Part shown: positions 57,680-64,000 of the stretch, in pieces | How positions within the stretch are numbered: position 1 is the first letter of the stretch | Layout: every line of letters starts with the position of its first letter | Assembly: GCF_052324685.1 (NCBI RefSeq) | Contig: NC_135211.1 | Span: 20,238,324-20,302,323, forward strand | From: Brachyhypopomus gauderio | Taxonomy: Eukaryota; Chordata; Actinopteri; Gymnotiformes; Hypopomidae | Direction of reading: 5' to 3' | DNA length: 64,000 nt | Program-made: the position numbers and the translations under genes | The notes under the pieces: model-generated | What the model saw: only the letters and a program-made list of their open reading frames with translations | The model's database searches: none | Told to the model about the DNA's origin: nothing

Positions 57680-58399
57680 TTACAATTACTGTGATTATTT
57701 TTTGGGTTAGGCCACAATTTACAGTAATGTCCCTAATACAGTAAAATATACCCTTTACTGCAAAACTGTTACTGACTCCTTTTTTGTCTAATCTACATTC
57801 CATATAGTACCTAACAGTAAATATCACTCATTGTGTAGACAGTATGTTGCCAAAAATGCACACATTTGAAAAAAAAGTCCAAATGAAGCGGATTACAGTA
57901 ACAATGAACTGACTAAGAAAACAACAGATGTTACTGTAAAATATCTGTTGTTTGCTGGGAGAGAGAGTAAAATATTACATGTAATGGTGTTTCTGTACTG
58001 CCATCAAAAGTTAGTTTTTTTACAGTGGTTGTGCAGTGATTGACTATGTTAATCTCGAATACAGAATCTGTGCTAGTGTTTGAAAGAATGATTGGATATT
58101 GAACCAGGTTTGCTGTGTTTTAACAAAGTTGGTGTATAAAGAGAAAACTTTGTTTGCATTGTGAAATGCAGAGTTGTTACAGTATTTATTTAAGAAAATG
58201 CACTTTTGAACACGATATTAACTATTTGGCTATTTGTGTGAGGTCAATGTGTTGCTGTGTTTAGAGTTTTGACAATGTATCACAAGTATTGGGAAATGCA
58301 TGTTAGCAGTCGTCAAAAACTGTAAGTTACTCAATGACTTATTTGACTTGGGTGTGAACATACAATATACTGTATATTGTTTATTGTATATGTATGACT

Positions 58400-58555
58400 T
58401 TATGTTGTAGGTTTATGTGTTTGTGTGTGTTTACGTGTGTATATGTTTATGTATGTGTGTGTTTATGTGTTCATGTGTTTATTGTGTGTTTATGTGTGTG
58501 TGTTTACGTGTGTATGTGTTTATGTGTGAATGTGTTTGTGTTCCTATGTTTTTGT
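58400..58555. repeat. Degenerate GTGTGTTTATGTGTGT repeat
   Basis: Imperfect GT/TATG-rich repeats of about 12-16 bases. The 102-codon frame across it is an artefact. Confidence 0.75.
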
Positions 58556-58992
58556 TTATTTTCATATAAACAATGTTTAAATAAACACTGCATTCAGCAG
58601 ATCATCACACAGCCAATAGGTGTCATTATCAAACAATGGGCTTATGCAACGCAGTTTATGTCAACATACCAGGAGGGCTCATCTTCCTGCTCCAGACCAT
58701 AGGCAGGGAAACAGCAGGTGTATTACATAAAGAGTCTGTTTTGGTGAAAGGGGTTTTGATTCAGCATGGAGTGTGAGACAAGGCTGATTCTATTTCCTGT
58801 AAACTAGCAATGACTGAATCCAGAAATGTCTCCGCCCCAGGGACGTAAAATAGGAAGGTTTCACCCAAAGGAGTCATTCCTTTAACCTGGTGTAACAGAA
58901 CCCTGTGTACATAACCCAAATTACCACCTTTGACCTCAATGGAAATCACAGTACAATGCCAGGTGTAATGCTATTGTCAGACCCCTATTCAA

Positions 58993-58995
<3 letters not shown>

Positions 58996-59048
<53 letters not shown>

Positions 59049-59395
59049 TGTGTGTTAGACATCTGAGAACAGGAGAGTGTGTCAGTGTATATTAGAGATC
59101 CAAGAGTAGGTGTGTGTGTCTGAGTATTAGACATCTGAGAGCAGGTGTGTGTGAGTGTGTGTGTAGAGGGGGTTTGGGTTTCTTTGGCAGGAATTATGGG
59201 AGTCCAGATTACAACAAGGGACATTCTGACCAAAGAGAAGTGAAATATATGAAGAGTGGCACATAATTGGAGTGATACATAATTGGAGTGGAAGATAATT
59301 AGAGTGGTAGATAAATAGAGTGACACACAATTAGAGTGATAGACCATTGGAGTGATACATAATTGGAGTGGTAGACAACTGAAGTGATTCATAAT
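58996..59395. repeat. (GT)n and degenerate minisatellites
   Basis: A (GT)n array (58996-59045), two copies of TTAGACATCTGAGAACAGG-type sequence (about 59055-59150), and TAATTGGAGTGGTAGATAAT-type units of about 18 bp at 59265-59395. Confidence 0.85.
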
Positions 59396-59524
59396 TGGCT
59401 AATTGCAGCTGAAGGTACTTATGTCCCAGAACCGCTAATGAACATTTACCCACCAATCACTGCACATTATTTTATGTGCTGATAAATTGCCTTGATAGGC
59501 TCATAAATTGTGTTAATGCAATCA

Positions 59525-60412
59525 GGGGGGCCTCTAGTAACTCACTCCAACTAAATGCTACAAAAACCGAGGCAATGATAACTGCACCTGACAGAGTCAC
59601 TCCTGCTATTGTCATGGGCCTGGGCCCACTCTCCACTGCAGTGCGCCCCACTTAACGAAATCTGGGTGTTTTATCTGATAAATCCCTTATGTTTGACTCT
59701 CACATTAACCTGTTGGTCAAGTCTAGTTTTTATCATTTAAGGAACATCAGCAAACTGAGGCGAGTGGTCTCCCTTAAGGAGCTGGAGATGCTGGTGCAAG
59801 CTTTTATTCGAGACTCGACTACTGTAACTCTCTATTTACATCTATTATTGTCCATCCTCGGGGACGCCTACAGGCTCTTCAAAACGCGGCAGTGAGGCTG
59901 CTCACCAAGTGTGGGAGACGTTCTCATACCTCACCACTGTTATTTGCACTTCATTGGCTGCAAGTGGAACAGAGAGTTCATTTTAGGATTCTTTTACTTG
60001 CTTTTAAATCTTTAAGGGGTCAGGCGTCATGCTACCTTAGTGACCGCCTACACTGTTATAACTCCTACACTGCTATACTGTAAGCCAACCTCTTGATTGT
60101 TCCACGCACCCGGCTTAAAACACAAGGTGATCGGGCCTTCGAGGTCATTGCACCCAAACTCTGGAACACACTCCCTATGGTCCCTATGGTCTGTGGAATC
60201 TTTTAAAAAACAACTAAAGACGCACCTTGAAGCAGGCATTCAATTAATTGGTATTACAGTATATATTGTGCTAATTTTGTGCAACTTGCTCACGTATTCT
60301 ATATAATTTTATGTACCTTTCTATCCTATGTATTTATACATTTCCTCCATTGTAAAGGAGTTTGTCTGTGAAAAGTGCTATATAAATAAACTTTACTTTA
60401 CTTACTTACTTT
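59525..60412 (+). pseudogene. LINE remnant (reverse transcriptase C-terminal part and tail)
   Basis: Fragments read LNATKTEAMI, LGVLSDKSLMFDSHINLLVK and SSFYHLRNISKLRRVVSLKE, followed by LHWLQVEQRVHFRILLLAFK and LWNTLPM-like sequence, the region after the catalytic YADD box in L2/Rex-type LINEs. Stops and frameshifts are frequent. The tail GTGCTATATAAATAAACTTTAC ends the element, followed by a TTAC repeat. Confidence 0.8.
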
Positions 60413-60419
60413 ACATCTG

Positions 60420-60600
60420 GAGAAAAGGGAGACACAGAGGTGAGGGGACATATGGAGGTGAGATGGACATACGGAGGTGAGGAGGGCATATAGAGATGAG
60501 GGGGACACAGGTGAGTGGGACATACAGAGGTAAGGGGGACATACAGAGATGAGGGGGACACAGAGGTGAGTGGGACATACGGAGGTGAGGGGGGAAAGGA
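60420..60600. repeat. Minisatellite of about 17-33 bp
   Basis: Units like GGACATACGGAGGTGAGGGG repeat with GGACACAGAGGTGAGT variants, directly after the LINE tail. Confidence 0.85.
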
Positions 60601-61190
60601 GCCCAAATGACATGACATCACTCTAATCCTGAGGGAGACATTCCTGTGGACCTTTACAGTGAGGAAAATAAGTATTTGAACACCCTGCAACTTTGCAAGT
60701 TCTCCCACTTAGAAATCATGGAGGGCTTTGAAATTTTCATCTTAGGTGCAGGTCCACTGTGAGAGACATAATCTTAAAAAAAAAGTATGATTTGTCAATA
60801 ATTTATTTGTTTTACTACTGCAGATAAGTATTTGAACACATGTGAAAATCAATGTTTTAATATTTGTTACAGTAGCAATTAAAGAGGTCAAACATTTCCT
60901 GTAGTTTTTCACCAGGTTTGCACACACTGCAGCAGGGATTATGATCCATTCCTCCACACAAATCTTCTCAAGATAAGCCAGGTTCCCTTCAAAGATTTTC
61001 TATAGGGTTTAGATCTGGAGACTGGCAAGCCCACTCCAGAACCTTGAAATGCTTCTTACAGAGCCACTCCTTGGTTATCCTGGCTGTGTGCTTTGGGTCA
61101 TTGTCAAGACTCAGCCACGACCCATCTTCAATGCTCTAACTGAGGGAAGGAGGTTGTTCCCCAAAATCTCACAATACATGGCCCCAGTCA

Positions 61191-61379
<189 letters not shown>

Positions 61380-61828
61380 TCATGAGAAACGCTAAATCTG
61401 CTTATAACTCCACCAACATCAGAGACTGTCATGGCAATCCCAAAGCGCTATTTTCCACAGTTAACAAGCTTTTAAGGCCTGCTAATAACTTTGCCCTTAC
61501 TCCATCATCAATGCTGTGTAGCAAATTCATGACATTTTTTGAAGAGAAAATTAGGAACATTCATGCTGACATAGCCCTCACAAACTCCTCTTCTGACCCT
61601 GTTCAACAAAGTCCCCCAGTCAGCTGTTGCTTTTCAACTTTTACTCCAGTGGATACCACCACAGTAGTGATGTACATCAAGTCCGCAAAACCAACCTGTG
61701 TTTTGGATCCTCTGCCTACATGCCTGGTTAAAGAGTGTCTGCCCTCACTCTGTCCTCTCTTCACCAGGACTATTAATTCCCTCGCCTCTGGCATTGTTCC
61801 CCCTTCACTGAAATTGGCTGCCATCACC

Positions 61829-61957
61829 AGCCCGGGAGTTTTATGCCCAAATCCGGCCCAAAATTATTTTCCCTCCCAATCGGCCCAAACTAGAGATTAA
61901 CATGAACCGGCCCATCGGGAATCCTCCCGAATCTCCCGATTAGCCACTCCGGCTCTG
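61829..61957. mobile_element. MITE copy replacing part of the L2 reverse transcriptase
   Basis: From AGCCCGGGAGTTTTATGCCC to TAGCCACTCCGGCTCTG it matches the MITE at 4918-5059, but lacks that copy's first about 23 bases. LINE sequence stops at LKLAAIT and resumes at VATQLKDYL, so the LINE stretch normally between these motifs is absent. No target duplication is seen. Confidence 0.85.
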
Positions 61958-62059
61958 GTTGCCACTCAATTAAAGGACTATTTATCATCTAATAATCTAT
62001 TTGAGCAGATCCAGTCTGGGTTCAGGAGTAACCACAGCACCGCAACTGCTTTAGTCCGA

Positions 62060-63226
62060 GTGATGAACGATCCTCTATTAGCAGCTGATTCTGGACTAGT
62101 TCTACTCGACCTCACCGCAGCATTCGACACAGTTTGCCACTCTACATTGCTGACCCGGCTGAAACTCTGGACTGGACTATCTGATACGGTGCTATCATGG
62201 ATTGAGTCATACCTCTCTGACCACCAGCAGTTTGTTTCCCTCAGTGGCTTTAGATCCACCTACTCTGCTGTAACGTCTGGAGTACCTCAAGGCTCGGGCC
62301 TTGGCCCTTTTCTTTTTATAATCTACCTCCTCCCCCTTGGTAATATCATTCGACAGCACGGCCTCCAGTTCCACTGCTATGCTGACGACACTCAAATTTA
62401 TGTCTGCTCCAAGCCCTCTGATCTACAACCTCCTGGATCATTGCTCAGCTGTCTCCATGATGTCAATTTCTGGATGGCAAATAACTTTCTCAACCTAAAT
62501 AATAGCAAGTCTGAGGCCATTCTCATTGCCTCCTCACCCACTATTCGGAAACTCGTTCAACCGTCCATCTCAATTCCTGGATTCGTCACAACCACATCAC
62601 CTACTGTTCGTAATCTGGGTGTTATCTTGGACTCAGCTCTCACAATGGAAGCCAATATCAATAACATTACTAAAACTGCTTTCTTCCATCTAAGAAACAT
62701 CGCTAAACTCTGCCCTTCACTCACTGACTCTGCGGCTGAAACTCTTGTTCATGCTTTTGTTACGAGTCGACTGGACTACTGCAATGCTCTGCTGGCCGGA
62801 CTGCCAGCCAGTAAAATCAAGAAGCTCCAGCATGTGCAGAATTCTGCTGCCAGGGTCCTGACACGGTCTAAAGCATCTGAGCACATCACCCCAAAACTGA
62901 TATCACTTCACTGGCTACCCATCCAATACCGCATTGAGTACAAGACATTACTCTTGGTCTTCCGTTCACTACAAAACGTGGCCCCCCCTTACCTGTCCTC
63001 GCTAGTTTCACGATATTGCCCTGCACGTTCTCTCCGTTCCGCTGATGCTCACCTCTTGGTTGTTCCTCCAGTCCGGCTACAAGGGTTCAGTGAACGAGCC
63101 TTCAGCGTTGTTGGCCCAAAGCTTTGGAACTCGCTACCCATTTCCCTGCGTTCCTGCACATCACTCAAGACTTTCAAATCTGAACTGAAAACACACCTGC
63201 TTCGGACTGCTTTTAATATCTCTTAA
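62060..63226 (+). pseudogene. L2 reverse transcriptase, C-terminal 388 codons open
   Basis: The open stretch holds RT blocks LLDLTAAFDTV, SGVPQGSGLGPFLF and the catalytic FHCYADDTQIY, then LDYCNALLAGLP and LHWLPIQYRIEYKTLLLVFR up to the stop at 63226. The upstream part of the same protein (61382-61830) is cut off by a MITE at 61829-61957, so the gene is not functional although this half has no stop. It is a young copy. Confidence 0.9.
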
Positions 63227-63319
63227 TTGTTTTATATTATTTTCTGCTGTACCTGACCTTTTCTCCCATTTTATCTGTACAGTGTCCTTGGGTGTTATGA
63301 AAGGCGCTTTAAATAAAAT

Positions 63320-63356
<37 letters not shown>

Positions 63357-63622
63357 GACTCTGGATGATCCAAATGGTCATGGGTGAACTTAAGACGGGC
63401 CTGGACATGTGCTGATTTTAGCAGGGGAACCTTCAATGCCATGCAGTATATTCAAATACTTATTTGCAGCAGTAACACAAATAATTTATTGACAAATCAT
63501 GCATTGTGACTTCCGCACAGTGGACCTGCACCTAAGATGTAAATTTCAGACCCCTCCATGATTTCTAAGTGGGAAAACTTGCAAAGTCACAGGGTGTTCA
63601 AATACTTATTTTCCTCACTATA

Positions 63623-64000
63623 TAAGAGTGTTTGAATTCTATTTTTTTGTAGTTTACTGGTGATTTTTTACTGTTGATATTTGTCTGTTTTCAGCAGAAG
63701 AAGCTGGACAGACTGGAGCAGAAAATACATAAGATGAACAAGTCCATGTGATGTAATCCAGCGTCTGCCAACCGCTCAAAACGCAGACTCATTGTGTCAT
63801 AATGAAACAAAATTGTTGCCTTGTGTGTGTGTTTGTGCACATGTCGGCATCTGAGTGTGCAGAGTAGAACTATTGTCCTATTGTGTCCAAATAAAAAAAT
63901 AATTATTATTGTTAAGATTAGATCAGGCACCTGATATCACACACTGTGAAACAAGAAACGAATGTGGGTGTGTGTGTGCGTGTATGGGGGGGGGTGTGAG
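63623..64000. other. Intergenic, no gene seen
   Basis: No exon recognised. The right edge runs into a GT/GC-rich simple repeat (from about 63964). Confidence 0.5.

Larger units (their letters stand above)
56423..58322 (+). mobile_element. Fossil IS630/Tc1-type transposon
   Basis: AGTTTTTGACGACTGCTAAC at the left end (56424) and its complement GTTAGCAGTCGTCAAAAACT at the right (58302-58321) form terminal inverted repeats. Similarity continues inward (CAAAACTCTAAACACA). TA dinucleotides flank both ends. The 1.9-kb element holds a dead transposase (56800-57330) and a later hAT-like MITE (57450-57679). Confidence 0.8.
61386..63354 (+). mobile_element. 5'-truncated L2-type LINE inside the Tc1-like element
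   Basis: It starts inside the linker before the reverse transcriptase (ALFSTVNKLLRPANN) and ends with the L2 tail TGTCCTTGGGTGTTATGAAA, GGCGCTTTAAATAAAATG and an (ATT)n run (63323-63354). ATGA occurs at both borders (61382-61385 and 63355-63358), a likely short target duplication. The order Tc1 then LINE is clear, since Tc1 halves flank it. Confidence 0.9.

Overview
The window looks like nuclear DNA of a teleost fish. It has intron-containing vertebrate genes with GT/AG splice sites, many long (CA/GT)n arrays, Tc1/mariner, hAT-like and L2-type elements, tRNA-derived SINEs and many minisatellites. I cannot name the species.

Genes, left to right: (1) cdkn1a, - strand, its first coding exon running off the left edge (1-216). 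(2) srsf3, - strand, five coding exons (9215-11986), a 5' non-coding exon and promoter near 13529-13690 and a poly(A) signal at 8711-8716. (3) A parathyroid-hormone-family gene, + strand, two coding exons (15523-16620), best called pth4. (4) apobec2, - strand, two coding exons (18075-21578). (5) elf3, + strand, eight coding exons (30208-33682), with a TATA promoter and a poly(A) signal. cdkn1a and srsf3 are also neighbours in human 6p21. The five genes are not an operon and have separate promoters: srsf3/pth and apobec2/elf3 are divergent pairs, pth/apobec2 a convergent pair. Their products act separately: a CDK inhibitor, a splicing factor, a secreted hormone, a muscle-type deaminase-fold protein and an epithelial ETS factor.

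The right half (34.5-64 kb) is gene-poor. It holds minisatellites, a diverged tandem duplication (about 45.26-47.51 kb), an apparently intact Tc1/mariner element with DD38E transposase spacing (48632-50234), a broken gene of a multi-copy fish family resembling SAMD3-like proteins (55476-56213), a fossil IS630/Tc1-type element with a hAT-like MITE inside it (56423-58322), an L2-like LINE remnant (59525-60412), and a three-level nest: Tc1-like element, containing an L2 LINE, containing a MITE (60657-63620).

Items most worth a second look: a partial duplicate of apobec2 exon 1 that keeps donor and splice phase; a minisatellite with an internal inversion giving 31- and 50-bp perfect hairpin arms; two further compact perfect or near-perfect hairpins; the full-length DD38E element; and a 16-bp minisatellite running almost to the elf3 exon 3 acceptor. 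I saw no evidence of a wholly new multi-gene system.
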